A stretch of DNA of 64,000 nucleotides from Spizellomyces punctatus DAOM BR117 (GCF_000182565.1 NW_015971537.1:1461299-1525298), one strand, 5' to 3'; counted from the stretch's first letter, positions 44,272 to 56,514 are shown. Notes: generated by a model from the sequence alone, not told the origin. Numbers and translations: made by a program.

Positions 44272-46029
44272 TCAACGATGATCACGATGATGTCCTCCAT
44301 CTCTGTAAGTTGCTCTATCCTCATGAGGATAGCGCCCATCCATTCCCCTGCCGCTGCGGCCATTGTATGAACTTCGTCCAAAGTTTCTCCTGTCACCATC
44401 GCGTCTGCCGTAGGGTGAGAAGCGTTCAGTCGAGCGGCGGTCTTGGTGACTGTGGCGCTCTTGCCATTGCCTTTCCGGTGGAGGGGGCTATCGTATGATA
44501 CGCCGATTCAAAGTCAGAGACCGTCCACATAGTGATAATGTAGTTCCAGCAACTTACGTCCGGGATTGGTAGTTTCCATTCTCGTAAGCATCTGTTTCTC
44601 ACTTCTATTTGATCGAAAGATGAGAGCGATGGATCATCCGCATACTTTCGCAGTTCCTGCAGAGCTTCGGTTTGCCGGATGCAAAGTCTGTTCATGGCTT
44701 GTTAGGTCTTATGATATCTGAGACTACAGGAAGCAGACCAAACTGACCTCATGTTCACCGACCGCACACGGTCAATGAACTTTTCGTCGCCGTTAACAGC
44801 GTCCCTGTCCATTAGCCCCGTAACTTCCAACGCATCTTTTGCCTGATGTGCCCGCAGATCGTTCATTCGATCGTTAACGGCGAAGAGGTGTTCGATAATT
44901 CGGGGAGGATGTGGCACACGTAGATTACGGCAAACTATGTACCTTTCAGCAGTATCAGGTGGACTCGCCAGAGGTTTCACTATCGTTACTTTCTCAAAGC
45001 ATCGATAGAGAATGTATAGGATATCAACAGTGAACGGCGTAAATACATCGAAAATTTGCATCACAAAGTCGCCATGTTTCCTCAGGACCAAAAGCGCTGC
45101 CAAGACTTGACACAAGACCAGCTGTCGTATGTGATATTCTTGATTGCCCGCAATGTCAATTTCGCCGCTGTCTGCCATCACGAGATCTAATCCCTCGTTA
45201 TTCGTCGCGTATTCAACCAACTCATGAAAGCCGCGGATATTTTCGTTTTTTCGCAGATCGCCAGTGCCATCTCCATAAAATGGTTCAAATAGTTGCTTCA
45301 CGCAACTATCTGGATGCATCCTGTCCAGAGCAGAATCCTGTCTGCCTCGTGAAGTCATTCCCCATCCTCGGATTGGTATTCCCCTCGCGTTTGCTCGCCA
45401 GAGCAGATACTCTGTGAATCCGCCCGGTCCTGAACATAAATCAGCGAATCGTAATTCACCAGTACCCGTTCGCGCATTTATGTCTGTGAATTGAAAAAGA
45501 GCGTCCATATTTGCCATCTTGACTGCAGTTGGATATGCAAAGATGGATTTCCCCAGGCATTGGTAGGGATTAGCTCGGGACTTGGCTCTGTACATATCTT
45601 GCGGTGCAAGATCCTTCAGCTTCTCCTTTGCGGCAACAAGGTTCTCCACAATGGTTTTCTCACAAAATCGGCTGTAGTCGGTTTCTCCTACCTAAGCTCG
45701 AATCCCATTTAACGTGTGAAACAAAGAAAATCGTTGTTTAACTTACAACTGACCTCTTCCACCAAAATGCGTAAGTGCTGCAGCCATTCATCATCTTCCA
45801 AACTCGCGTCGCATACCATCCATTGCACAGACTGTTCGTGAGCAACAGTTTTATCCGTCCTGTAGACTGCTGGCGATGGCGGAAATGCACGATCTACAGG
45901 TGCTCTTCCGTTGTCATGTCGGTTTCGAAGTCTTGGGGGTGTGAGCTGTGGAGGTGGGACTGGGGATACTAGCGGGGTTGCAATGTACTCGGGGTCGTCC
46001 GTGTAAAGGTCGTTCCCGGTGGTTGCCAT
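44272..46029 (-). CDS. CMTR1-type mRNA cap 2'-O-methyltransferase, altered active site
   Basis: Exons join as VEE|VGETDYSRFCEKTIVENL and, at the 3' end, LPIPD|PPPPERQWQERH. The start is MATTGNDLYTDDPEYIATP at 46029 and the stop lies at 44272. The RrmJ/FtsJ fold is clear: AVKMANMDALF holds the first catalytic lysine of CMTR1 (K239 equivalent), FADLCSGPGGFTEYLLW the SAM site, and DLVMADSGE the catalytic aspartate. The second catalytic lysine (K404 in human, HFICKTFDLFTPF) is glutamine here: GDFVMQIFDVFTPF, codon CAA at 45056-45058. The C-terminus is an Arg/Gly/Tyr-rich tail (RFSPYGRRDGDRRN, YNGRSGRGMDGRY) in place of the guanylyltransferase-like and WW domains of human CMTR1. Family members methylate the first transcribed nucleotide of capped mRNA; activity here is doubtful. 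Confidence 0.88.
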
Positions 46030-47182
46030 ATTAGTGAGTCGCTCTGATGCAGCAACCGTTGCAAAAGATGTGTGGAATATGCCTTCGGGATTGTTGTTGC
46101 TGTGTGATGGCATCCATTTTACACGTGTTTTCATCCATTTCCAATGATCGCCCAGTTGAGCTTTCAACATTACAAGCAGCACTGCGAGAAAAAAGTATCA
46201 TCTGAGAGCTCTTGACATGTCAGCAATATCCATAGTTTCCTGGTTGGGAATGGGAGAAGCAGTTAAGAGTTTTGCGAATTGAAAAGATCAAACCTCTGCT
46301 GTTAGCAAGCCAATTGGCATCCTTAACGCAATTACTACAAGTTTAACCCAGTAACGGAATGCATAAACGCATTTGAACAATGAGGCTGCCCGAATATCGG
46401 CTGCAGATTATGTGTCGGTACTGACAATCATATAATTTGAGAAAAGGATACGTGTCGCTTTGGAACCCAGACAGCCAACAATAATTAACAAGAATATCTA
46501 CGATATCAAGCCCTCCATAGTGGTTATCGTTCGGCAAGACAGTGGAAGCAACTGTGTAACCACTACGAGTAGACTACTGTGAATGGAAGAGGGAGCCACG
46601 AACAGCGAAGAAAAAAAACGATAAGGACTAACGAACTCAGGAGCTGTTGCCAACTTGTCATGGGTCGAAGACCATGCGGACGAGACATGCAGAGCTAACG
46701 CAGCTAAGCAATCACCATCGCAGGTCCTGCAGACCAACTGGGCGCAGAAACTCTATTTCTACCAACCCATGGAAGAAAAAGAGCGGATGGGTCCAGTAAC
46801 GCAGCGCACAGCGTCTACCGACGGACAGGACATAAAACCGGTTATCGTGCGTGCCTAAGGGACCCTACCTCTCCCACAAACCAACGTCGCATGATTTGGG
46901 AACCACGAAAAGTCACTGTTTCCTATGTAGATACGCGCCAGGTGTGTCGGGGCAGGAAGCGCGAGCTAGGTCAAACAGCAGATGATGGAGGTCGTTTTGG
47001 CAGGAGGAGGTTGGGTGTTCATGGCCAGGGCTTCAAGTGTGAGGCAAACCAGGTTGCTTGCATGATTCTAACCCATTATAATGTATCAAACCGGGTTTGT
47101 AGTCATGGAAACAGAACATTCACAAGGCACTTTAGCACTCAACACTCGAAAGAACTGGCCGGATCCCAGCTGAGATATCACA
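46030..47182. other. 1.15-kb divergent intergenic region
   Basis: This holds the promoters of the CMTR1-type and uL22m genes, with a CACGTG at 46122-46127, about 95 bp upstream of the CMTR1-type start. It is unusually long for this compact block. I find no tRNA or recognisable coding exon; several short open frames look random. Confidence 0.4.
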
Positions 47183-47965
47183 ATGTTGGCAACAGCCCTA
47201 CGCCGGAGGGCAATTTTGCCAGTTGTTCCAGCGCCGTCTGGCCTCGGAAGACCAGCAGCTTGCGCTCGCCGCGCAACATTGCGATTTTCCAGTACAACAC
47301 CTGCTGCACCCAAACCCCAAGCAGCCGCCTCCTCTCTCTTTCAAGCCGCCAAGGAGGATGCTGAATCGACAGGTGCTGTAAGCGGAACGACGAGCTCCGA
47401 GGATGCTACAGTCCCAACACCATCAAAGGCAACAGACAAGGCCATTCCCACATTCACAACCGGCGATTTTCGTGTATCGCCACGCAAACTCCTCCATCTC
47501 GCCCGTCTCATACGCGGAATGCCCCTCCTCGAAGCCGAAGTCCAAATGAAAATGTCCAAAAAGCGCCCGGCTGATCGAGTCCGTGCCATGTTACATCGAG
47601 CCGCATCTGCACTACAACACAATTATGGAAAAGATCCGAAAAGTTACATTGTCCAGCAGGCGTGGGTTGGGAAAGGCACCTATTTGAAGAGACTGAAAAT
47701 TCACGGCAAAGCCCGATTCGGTGTCATGCACCGTCCAGCAGGCCACGTGAAAATTATCTTGGCTGAGAAGAAGATGGACAAAACCAAGCAGGAGAAGGAC
47801 TTTGACAAATTGGTGGACATGTTCAAAAGGCATAACCTGTATATTCCGCTGCGTGACAGTGAGCCTGTACGCTTCTTACATCCCCCGTGGAGTAGAAAGC
47901 CATGGAAGTATGTGACGAGTCCAAAGTGGGTGGATCCAAAGAATGCATTGGCGCGGGATCGGTAG
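47183..47965 (+). CDS. MRPL22: Mitochondrial ribosomal protein uL22m
   Basis: An intronless 260-residue protein. Residues 1-40 (MLATALRRRAILPVVPAPSG ... CARRATLRFSS) form a basic mitochondrial presequence. A Ser/Thr/Ala-rich linker follows. The uL22 domain starts FRVSPRKLLHLARLIRGMPL and continues MKMSKKRPADRVRAMLHRA, then QAWVGKGTYLKRLKIHGKAR and the tip of the long beta-hairpin FGVMHRPAGHVKIIL. The C-terminal extension ending RFLHPPWSRKPWKYVTSPKW is typical of fungal/animal mitochondrial forms. uL22 lines the polypeptide exit tunnel of the large subunit. Confidence 0.94.
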   Translation: MLATALRRRAILPVVPAPSGLGRPAACARRATLRFSSTTPAAPKPQAAASSLFQAAKEDAESTGAVSGTTSSEDATVPTPSKATDKAIPTFTTGDFRVSPRKLLHLARLIRGMPLLEAEVQMKMSKKRPADRVRAMLHRAASALQHNYGKDPKSYIVQQAWVGKGTYLKRLKIHGKARFGVMHRPAGHVKIILAEKKMDKTKQEKDFDKLVDMFKRHNLYIPLRDSEPVRFLHPPWSRKPWKYVTSPKWVDPKNALARDR

Positions 47966-48297
47966 GGCTGGGGTGGAAGATGGGAGCTACATACGTCTAT
48001 GTCGGATCATACGGCTGTCATGATACACGTATTTACAATCTTTTTGAAAATATTATTTACTCTACAAGGAAGGGAATTGGTCTGGTGTGGACTTGTGATG
48101 CCTCTTTGCTGCGATAGCATGCATTATAGCATGGCACGTCGTACGTGATACAGGACAGAAATAGTGTTTGGAAGCAGTTTTGCGCATCTCGTATTAGATT
48201 CCAGTACGACCCGAATAGTGTAGAGGTGACAGAAACTGGCACTAGCTACTACACCAGTCAACTCCGCACTATGTACAAACTTTTCTTCAACAGTTCA
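47966..48297. other. Convergent 3' regions of MRPL22 and RanBP9-type gene
   Basis: About 330 bp between two stop codons, with no supported feature other than the two 3' flanks. Confidence 0.4.
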
Positions 48298-50483
48298 TCA
48301 TAGCAGACACTCCTTCTCGACATTGATAAATGCAGCAGCACCATTTCCCGCCCTTACCAACTCTTGCACTGCCACGCACGTCTGTCGATATATATTTTCA
48401 ATGGCTGGAACGGCAGGCCGATGTTGTGAAACTAGAGCAGCTTTAGTAGGGTATACGAGCGGTTACTCGTCAAGATTGATCGCTTACCAAGTATGGCACT
48501 GTTGACAGCATCAGCCACAAGGATTCGATTCGAAGGATCCAATAGATAGGCAACAGGACTCGTTGCGGGTTCTGAATACGCCACTAGGGAATAAGTTTCC
48601 TAGCAATAACCAAAATATCAGAAAGAGTTTTCTTTTCATCACTGACGAGGAGGCAAAGAGAACTAACCACAAGTGCATTTCGGACTTCTTCGCTTTCGCT
48701 GGACCCAAACTCCTTTTGCAAGTCTTGTCCAAACTGTACTACATCCCTCATTGAGTCGGCTGGCATATGTGACGAGGCTGCGCTACCACTGGCAGCCGTA
48801 TCATCAGCATCTACATCCATTGCGTTTCTGCCGTCATCCAACCGAGCTTCAGGTGTCCCCGATAAAGCTCGTATCATTTCAACAAACTTCTGACTGCGAA
48901 GCTGGAAGTCGAGATGTTGGTTTTGGGGTAGTATTGATGGATAGAATGACTTGATCAGGTTGATGGCTTCATCCATATCGCCATTCAAAACCTGAGCACG
49001 AATCACTGGTTATGACAGACGGCTTAATATCGTTGTCATATCACGGTGTGCTCCAAGAACTCTTACTTTGTCGTTGACGAATATCATCTTTGCTGAAAAC
49101 ATCGTCGTCAACCATCATCCTTTTGTTGCTCTCCGATACGTGTCCGGATGTAGAAGAAGAACTTGATCGCCCCACGATCGCATTCCCATGGAATGTAGCA
49201 GCTGTTTCGCAAAATCCGTGATGTATTAGATATGCAAGGATGAGCTCATTGATGTCAGTTGACCCGTCGCGTCTTTGGCCTTTTAGCCCTGAGTCTGACG
49301 AATCTTGTGGAATGTCGGTAGTCGGCAGGGAGGGAAGCGGTGCAGCATTCACGGAGTGCCACAACCTTGCCTTCTCTTCCTGTAAAGTAGCATCACCTAT
49401 GTAAGAATTGGATGCGTGTGCGTCTCATTATTCGTCCGACCTTGTAATGATGTTCAATATCGAACTTGAATTTTCGTTGTCCAAAGTTTGCCTCCACAAT
49501 TTCTCCCGGTGTTCGGAGTCCCACTGATGGATATAGTGCTCCATCACTCTTTCCATGATCGACAACGTTCTTAAACGCCACTCCTAGCCATACCCCGTTT
49601 TTGGTGAACGAGACAGTCTTGCTCATAAAGTTGATAACACATCCGATGATATCACCGGTTGTAAAGATGGGACCATATGCCTTCCCAGTCCCTGAGCAGC
49701 AAAACGAGTGTCCATCATCCCCATGGTATCCCCAAGAGTTATCCTCCCATCCTTTAAATCACCGACATGGATTAAGTCATGACGCCGCACGTGAGCTTGA
49801 GATCAACAATGCGTCCTACATACCTGGTAAGCGATTTAACGGAACGTTTTGTGCACAGAGTCCTACACCGATATAGCTACAGTCATGGTGCCATACACAC
49901 TTAGTCAAGCTGCAGAGCTATCAACAACAAACGTATACATACCCATCTCTTCCTTTGCTGATAATCGTGACCTCATAATAGAATAAACCACACTGTGGTG
50001 GGATGGGATGATTGGTTCTCACTGCTGCCGCATGTGCATCAGTCTGTCCAGGACCTAGTAGTGAAATATTTTTAAAAAATGACATGTTACAAAGTAGACA
50101 TGAAGTATACCAAACAACCAACCTGTATATGTAACTCTCAAGCTCGTTGCTGACAATTCCAGTGATGGGCTCTTGTCTTTGTTACTCCACTGGGTTGGCA
50201 GATTAATGGCTTTTGATGGCTTTTTTTCTGACGGAGATGTGTCGCAGTCGCCTAGTGCCTTTGCCAGTTCTCCATTGGAATGCCGTGACTCGGTACTTAT
50301 GAACGCCGATGCTGGCAGGGAAGTAAAGAGAGGAGATTTTCGTTCTGCGGTTGAGCTTCTTGGAGCACAGTCAACGCCGAAAGGCAATCCAAGTGGCGAG
50401 TCGGCAAGGTAGTCGGGAGGCTTGTTACGAAGAGTTTTTACACGTACAGGTGGAGAACCGCTAATATTGGTGGGATGTGACAT
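48298..50483 (-). CDS. RANBP9: RanBP9/GID1-type SPRY-LisH-CTLH-CRA protein
   Basis: A multi-exon gene, tentatively from ATG 50483 ([15 protein letters not shown]) to 48298. After a disordered leader, the SPRY domain reads [60 protein letters not shown] and [20 protein letters not shown]. The LisH helix is [20 protein letters not shown], and CTLH includes [20 protein letters not shown]. The CRA end is [20 protein letters not shown] and [19 protein letters not shown]. RanBP9/Gid1 is a scaffold of the GID/CTLH ubiquitin ligase, which degrades gluconeogenic and other enzymes. A long Met/Asp-rich insert lies between CTLH and CRA. Fungal Gid1 and animal RanBP9 are orthologous, so either name fits. 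Confidence 0.93.
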
Positions 50484-51069
50484 GTTGGAAGATGGCAATG
50501 AGCTTGAACTGGCGGGATTCCGAGGCGCGCTTTGACCAAGGAAGTTGCTGGGAATGATCCCAACATTTTCAATGAGCAGCGTGTCGCGGTGCAGACAACT
50601 CACACATACTCACAGAACGGGGGGGAGGAAAGAAGAAGCTCTGCGGGTTGACGACGACTGCGATGAAGTATTGGTGTTTGTCATGCCTCCAAAAGGCTTG
50701 CAGTGCAAACGTAGCGACGGCTAGCAACGTCCTGGTCGATCAACCGTCGTCAGTCATCCGACCCTTGCTAAGCCACTATCACCGTCCAGCTCACCACAAG
50801 TTTTTGTTTATCGAGATATCTGCAGCTTTTTGTTTATCGAAATATCTGCAAGGCCAAAGTCTGCCAATAGCCAAGATGAAAAAGGGTTCTAAGCTGCCCG
50901 GAATGGGAAACGGTAATTTACCCAACTCCAAAGGTTTAGGATGATCGTAACAGTAACGGATGATTAAAATAAATACAAAATCACACTTCTACACCTAGCA
51001 TTGTATCTACACTGAAGCAAACCAAAAATTGGATGTGTCATCGAATGGATATTTCACCCTACGTTGATG
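50484..51069. other. Intergenic region upstream of RanBP9-type gene
   Basis: About 590 bp between the RanBP9-type start and the ING stop. A GTG-started extension of the RanBP9 frame to 50603 is open, so a longer N-terminus with an upstream exon is possible. A direct repeat of about 20 bp (TTTTTGTTTATCGA.ATATCTGCA) sits at about 50803-50850. Confidence 0.4.
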
Positions 51070-52168
51070 TCACTCTTTTCTTTTTTTTCTCGTCCACCCC
51101 GCTCCATCCTTCTTCTTTCGTCCACCATGCTCGTCCAACCCGTCCTCACCAGTTTCCTCGACATCAATCACCTCACCTTCGTTCTCATCTGATGACAGAG
51201 TAAATGATGAAGCAGCAGAATCTGTCTTTTTGTGTCGGTTCTTTCTAGCGCCTGACGCAGGTGTTGTAGCAGCTGATGTGGGAACAGCCCTTCCGAATCC
51301 AGCATCCAAGCATGTCGAACAGTACCATTTGCCTTTTGGGGGAGTGACAAGTCCTACGCAAGAGTAATGGAACCATTCTATTGGACAGGACGGATTGTCG
51401 CAGCCTACCATGTCCCCGTACGAAATTTGGCGACAGATGCAGTAGAGAATTTGGTCTTCATCTGACGAGGACGAAGACTCTTGTTTCCGGCGAGATTTGC
51501 GTGAAAATGTATCTGGAGCAGGAGTGGAAGGGGCAGAACGTTTGCGGGAGCGGGTAGAGTTAGATGATTGGGAGTACTGTTGTTGGTGCTCGAGACGGGA
51601 TATGGCTTTTTCCAGGCGGTTGAAATGGGCGTTGAACTATCATTGTAAATTAGTGTGGGCAGAAGTCTACCTTTCAAACGATAGCTACTTGTAGCTATAA
51701 CATACCTGATCCAATACCCGCTGACTTGTATCAACCTTTTGCTCAGCTTTTTGCAACGCATCTCGATAGTCGCTTCTATATCCCATGAGAGCTCCTCTTG
51801 CATCTTTGTCAGCTCCTATTATCACCGGCCCACCCCCAGTTGCAGTTGCAGATCGCCGCACTACATCGGCCAAACCATCAAACGTTCAGCTTAAATGCGA
51901 TAAATTAACCGATATTAAATTGACAGTTACTTTTCATGATTGCAGCATAAGAACGAGCGTTATGACGCATAGATTCAACAACAGCATGGAATTGTTCATC
52001 AAGAGATCGGAGAACAGACATGTTGAAGGAAAGCTCCGACGGAAGATTTGAGATGGCTATCAAGTGTGACGATTATTACCTTCAAATGTTTAATTAATGG
52101 ATATATTGATGCTCACATTCTAGATATTCTGTCAAAATATCGTCCACACTCCCATTGTCGTTGGACAT
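51070..52168 (-). CDS. ING-family PHD-finger protein
   Basis: Exons read from ATG 52168: [17 protein letters not shown], then [20 protein letters not shown] and [14 protein letters not shown], the ING N-terminal helix that binds HAT/HDAC partners. A coiled coil ([20 protein letters not shown]) and a basic Ser-rich nuclear-localisation stretch follow. The PHD finger is complete: [38 protein letters not shown]. It keeps the aromatic cage and the zinc ligands for binding H3K4me3. Unusually, about 85 Ser/Lys/Glu-rich residues follow the finger, where most ING proteins stop soon after it. ING proteins guide NuA4 or Rpd3/Sin3 complexes; which one cannot be told. Confidence 0.9.
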
Positions 52169-52444
52169 GCCTCGCCCGTTGGCGATAGGTACATGCACTA
52201 TAACTTAGAGCAAAAACCACAAGAAAAAAAATGGGGAAGGTTGGGCAATAATCGGTAGTGTTCAAACCAGCCCTGATCGAATTTCTTCCCTTTTGAAAAC
52301 AACTGGCTGTTTCGGGAGTTTACGTAATAACGTCTAAGCCATGTATCGTAATCCGATTATTTCTTTTTGGGTTTGTCAATCTTGCTTTCCCAGAAATCCA
52401 TTTATCATTCATTTCCCCTAACACTTTACAAGTAAAGAACACCA

Positions 52445-54941
52445 ATGGGAGGTGAATATCGGACGGACGTAGAGCTGCCTTCTCTGGAAACACCAAACAT
52501 TGAAGCATCCCCATCACGGCCATCTGCGACCGTGGGAATGGAACCTGCGCCTGGGAAAATTCAAACGAAACCAGAAAGTCCCATTGCACCAGAGAATTGG
52601 ATAGATCAAATATTAGGTGGGATGGAGTCTAATTTCTCTGCGACAGAAAATGGGGGTGCGGAAGCGACAAATGTCACAAACGAAACCGTTGAGGATCTGG
52701 CCGCATTCTTGCGAGAAGGACCGCAAGATCTTGCGGACACCGACCAAAAGTTTAACGGGGGAAATGCTGCTCTGGAAGATACGCATGCTTCTACGCAAAC
52801 CCTGGAAGACAAGGAGATCGTTCCGCAGACTTTGGAGAACAGCGTGGTCCAATTAGATGGGCTCGCGGCGCTGGAAGCCGAGACAATAGTGGAGGACGGA
52901 TTAACAGTCGTAACAACAGAGGACGTCTGTCTATCAGCTGTAGATTCTGTGGCATCATCCATAAAGTCAAGCGAACCGCAACCGGGAGAGGGGTTATTTA
53001 AGGTTGACACTCGGCCGGCTCTGGGTAATGTCTCAGCGGACTATGGCGAAGAGCGAGGAAATAAGGATGAGTGGAATTGGATCAGTGACGATGAAAAGCT
53101 AGGCGAAAAAGACATAAAGGAGCAACCTAGAGAGCGTCTGCCAACGGGATTAGGTGTTGGAGAAATGGAAGAAATCAGCGAGGATGAGGAGCAGGAAGAA
53201 AACATAGATCAACCGTCGACCATATTGTCGAAAACTGTGGAAACTACCATTAAGCCGGTTCCTGAGAGCGAAAGAAGCGTCGCCACTGATGTATCATCCA
53301 TTTCAACGAAAATCGAAACCGCGTCTGACACTGCCCTTGAAATCAAAAGCGAGAAGATTGAGCTAGTAGAAAAATTGGAATCCGTGATCGAACCGGCTCT
53401 TGAGGTCAAAGAGGAGAGCAAATACGAAGGGGACGCAGATGAGGGAGAAGGAAGTGACTTTGAATTCAGTGATGAGTATGTATGGGTACCTTTTGTGGCC
53501 TCCCGTGTAGATTTTCTGCTGTAAGCCTCCTACTTATGCTCATCCTGTTGGACAAACTAGAGACACATCATCAGATGAAGAAGTTGAACCCACGTTGAGT
53601 CTTCAGGAAAGAGAACGTCGTTTGGTCGCCATGGATGAAAACGGTGGCGATGATGATGACCAACCCTCCGCTACCCGTCTTCGCACAAAAAACGAGCTCG
53701 CCGCACTCCCAAAAATAGAGCCCATAACAGAACCGATACCGCAAGATGCTTCGCTTCGCTCCATTGGTACCATCCATTCCACTGTTGATGACCTCCTTGT
53801 TATCCAATCACCACCTACAGACAATACCGATCGCGTCTTGGACGCAGATACCATTGTTCTGTTCTCGGACAGAACGCCGTTGGGAAGGATCTTTGAGACT
53901 TTTGGACCGGTGACAAAGCCGCTTTACAGCATTAGATTCAATTCAGTCGAGGAGGTGCAGGCGATGCTGGAGAAGAGTGGAACGGGAACAGAAGTGTTTG
54001 TTGCTGAAGGATTGGAAAAAGTGGTGTTTACTAGGGTTTTGAAAGCATACAAGGGCAGTGATGCTTCTAATATCCACGACGAGGAAGTTGGTGAAGAGGT
54101 AGGTCTTGATGCGACACAGATTGTCTAATTATGAACGATATGTTAACTATTTATGGCAGGAGATGGAGTTTTCCGACGACGAACAAGAAGCAGAGTTTAA
54201 ACGTCAACTCAAGTTGAAGCGGAAGCGAGCTGCAAATACACAGGTGGACGGGTACGTATTTCTCATTTACTGCAACGGACGTGCAATAGGTTTTCACAGC
54301 CCCCTTTCATCAGAAATACCGGTTCTCCGGGACCAGCGGACCAGGCACTTATGGATAATGCGGAGTATCAGATTCTTCAGCGCCCTCGCGGCCAGCAGCA
54401 GGCGCGAGGCCGATCACCTCAAATGTCAAATTACAACAATCGGTACCCTAATTCTGGCGGTTCGCACTCTCATACAAGTTTGAACGACGGGTTCAGACGA
54501 GGCCGGGGCAGTCATGACGGCGGTTTCAGAGGCCACCATCAACGAGGGGGACGAGGCGGACGGGGTCGCGGAGGATATCAACAGTCACGAGGAGGATATG
54601 CTCAGTCACATCCATTTCAACAACAAGGTTACCCACAACAATATCCATCTCAAGCTTTCCCACCATACCCTCCCAACCCGATCCCCAACCAGCAGCAGCA
54701 GCAACTGGCGCTCGCTGCGCTGAGCTTGCTCAACGCAAATAATCCGGCGATGCAGAATATGGGAATGATGGGCGGGTTTGATATTTCCAGCATGATGGGA
54801 ATGATGCAAGGGGTGTTGCAACAGCAACAGCAACAGCAGGGAAGTGGAACTGGTCAAAACCAAGGGCAGTCACAAGAACAGCAGCAAACGCAGCCGGGTG
54901 GGTACGGATACGATCCGAGATTGAATGGTGGAGGTTTGTAA
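52445..54941 (+). CDS. NAF1: H/ACA snoRNP assembly factor NAF1
   Basis: Exons at 52445-53475, 53561-54098, about 54160-54249 and about 54290-54941. The N-terminal 340 residues are acidic and disordered. The Gar1-like core has SLRSIGTIHSTVDDLLVIQS, LDADTIVLFSDRTPLGRIFE and TFGPVTKPLYSIRFN, diagnostic for NAF1. An acidic/basic stretch (EMEFSDDEQEAEFKRQLKLK) and a tail rich in Arg/Gly (RGGRGGRGRGG), then Gln/Pro/Met repeats, end the protein. NAF1 loads early H/ACA particles (pseudouridylation guides) during transcription and is replaced by GAR1. Exon 3 ends in a GG|GTACGT donor that leaves a glycine codon completed by the last exon. Confidence 0.9.
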
Positions 54942-55102
54942 AGATGCAGGTGGTTTATGTAGATAAGTAATAGTTATCGTATATATTGTATTAATGGTAG
55001 AACGCGAAAGAGGTTACTATTTTGTTGCTGCCGGTGATCCCCTTGTTTAGCAATCTACTCTACAACGACGAGGGCACTTCCCCCAAAGTCCATTCCTTCG
55101 AT

Positions 55103-56514
55103 CTACAACTTTCCACCCAGTAATTTGTCTTGCGTTGTTTCAGCACCGTACACCTCACCAAGATCTTCTCCACGAACTCGTCTCACTAGACGCATGTCAA
55201 CAAAACGTCCCTTTTCTTTCTTCACCAAAACACGATGCACATCCTGTGAGTCCACCGTCTGTTGAGCTGCCGACGAGTGCAAAGGATCACCAGGCAAGAC
55301 CATGGCTGTTTCTCCTCCCGTTAACAAAGCAGGTTCGGGAAGAATCGGCGCGAGCTCTGCCGAGGTCCTAGATTTTGTTCCAGCTATATAAGATCTCAGA
55401 TCCGACAACCGTAAGCGTGACAAGGTCAAGAGACTGCAGTATTGCGGTGGAAAAAGATGTACTCCTGAAAAGGAGGAATACCAAAGTTGTAAAAACCGGT
55501 GGGAAAAGCAGTGATATTGATATCAGAGACATAAGCAAACTCACGTCCTTCCCGAAAGGCCTGCAGGGCCTCTTGAGGCGTGAACCAATCTAATGCAAGA
55601 GTCTCGATCCCGTCAACCACAGGAACCATTTCAGTCGCATGTTCTGCCTCGAGGACCGTAAGAAAGAAATGAGTATCGAATCGAGACTTTTCAAAGGCGG
55701 GTGTAATCCAGTTGGACCAATGAACGAGTCGTGCGATTTGTGGGTGCGACTTTGTTTGGATGCAGAGGTTGAAAAATTCTTGCGCAGATTTGTGGACCTT
55801 TTTGAGGAGGGCATATATGGGTTTGATGGCAAGTCTCCAACGGAACATTGCTGACTACACACCGCGTTCCTCCATTTAGATGCGTTTTCGGCGCTGAGGC
55901 GCAGTGGCGGATCTAGCAAGGGAATTCCACATTCCTCATATGTCTATTATATGTAATCGAGTCAGAGCCGTAAAGGCTACACCACGATCGCTTGCATCCA
56001 GAAACAAACCTCTCGTATGGCAGCGATCCAAAACGACAGCGGAAGCTTCGAGCTAATCTCATAACTGTATCTAGATCCGCACGACTGTTTGCATATCGTT
56101 TTGGCATACCTCTGCGTCTCTGCCTCCTGATGTGGTATTACCTCTTTCCATCGCAAGTCTGCATCAAATGCGTCAACTGCCCCACCTAATGGTTTGCAAT
56201 TATCAGCATTGCTCGTCAGGCAAATACATTCTCTCGTCAGTTACCAGGATAAACATGCAGACTTCCGAATGGTCCTCTTGCGTTTCTGAATAAAAGCAAA
56301 CAGGTGAGTATAGGGCAAAAACGTGAAGTACTAAGCAGGTACCTCTTCAGCATTAATACACGAAAGTCTGCACCAGGAGAATGCTCTCCTTGCCGCAGCG
56401 GTGCACATATTATGATACTGGCGCATTGGATAGGAATGCAACTTTACTTAGACGTCTATCGCAAGAGTTTAAAATATGAATGTACCTCGAGGCTGGACGC
56501 AAAGGTTTGGACAT
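55103..56514 (-). CDS. NUDT19: NUDT19-like Nudix hydrolase, probable peroxisomal CoA diphosphatase
   Basis: The gene is cut into about eight small exons. From MSKPLRPASSIIICAPL at 56514, exons give GADFRVLMLKRNARGPFG, LHVYPGGAVDAFDADLRW, LPLSFWIAAIRETYEECG (Nudix box core, RE..EE.G), ENASKWRNAVHKSAQEFFNL, ARLVHWSNWITPAFEKSRFD (the loop insert typical of NUDT19), LFPPQYCSLLTLSRL, and PILPEPALLTGGETAMVLPG. The stop is at 55103. The last three residues GKL resemble a C-terminal peroxisomal signal, although -3 is Gly rather than Ser/Ala/Cys. Animal NUDT19 cleaves CoA and acyl-CoA in peroxisomes. At least one intron is under 50 nt. The exon chain was assembled by frame and motif, and every junction reads through. 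Confidence 0.85.

Noticed and set aside
44160-44399. A separate 79-codon minus-strand gene at the CMTR1 3' end
   Set aside because: The same bases in another frame give the Arg/Gly/Tyr-rich tail continuous with CMTR1 after a proper acceptor.
46498-47160. Possible small genes in the CMTR1/uL22m spacer
   Set aside because: Frames are short, without motifs, and on both strands equally; consistent with chance.
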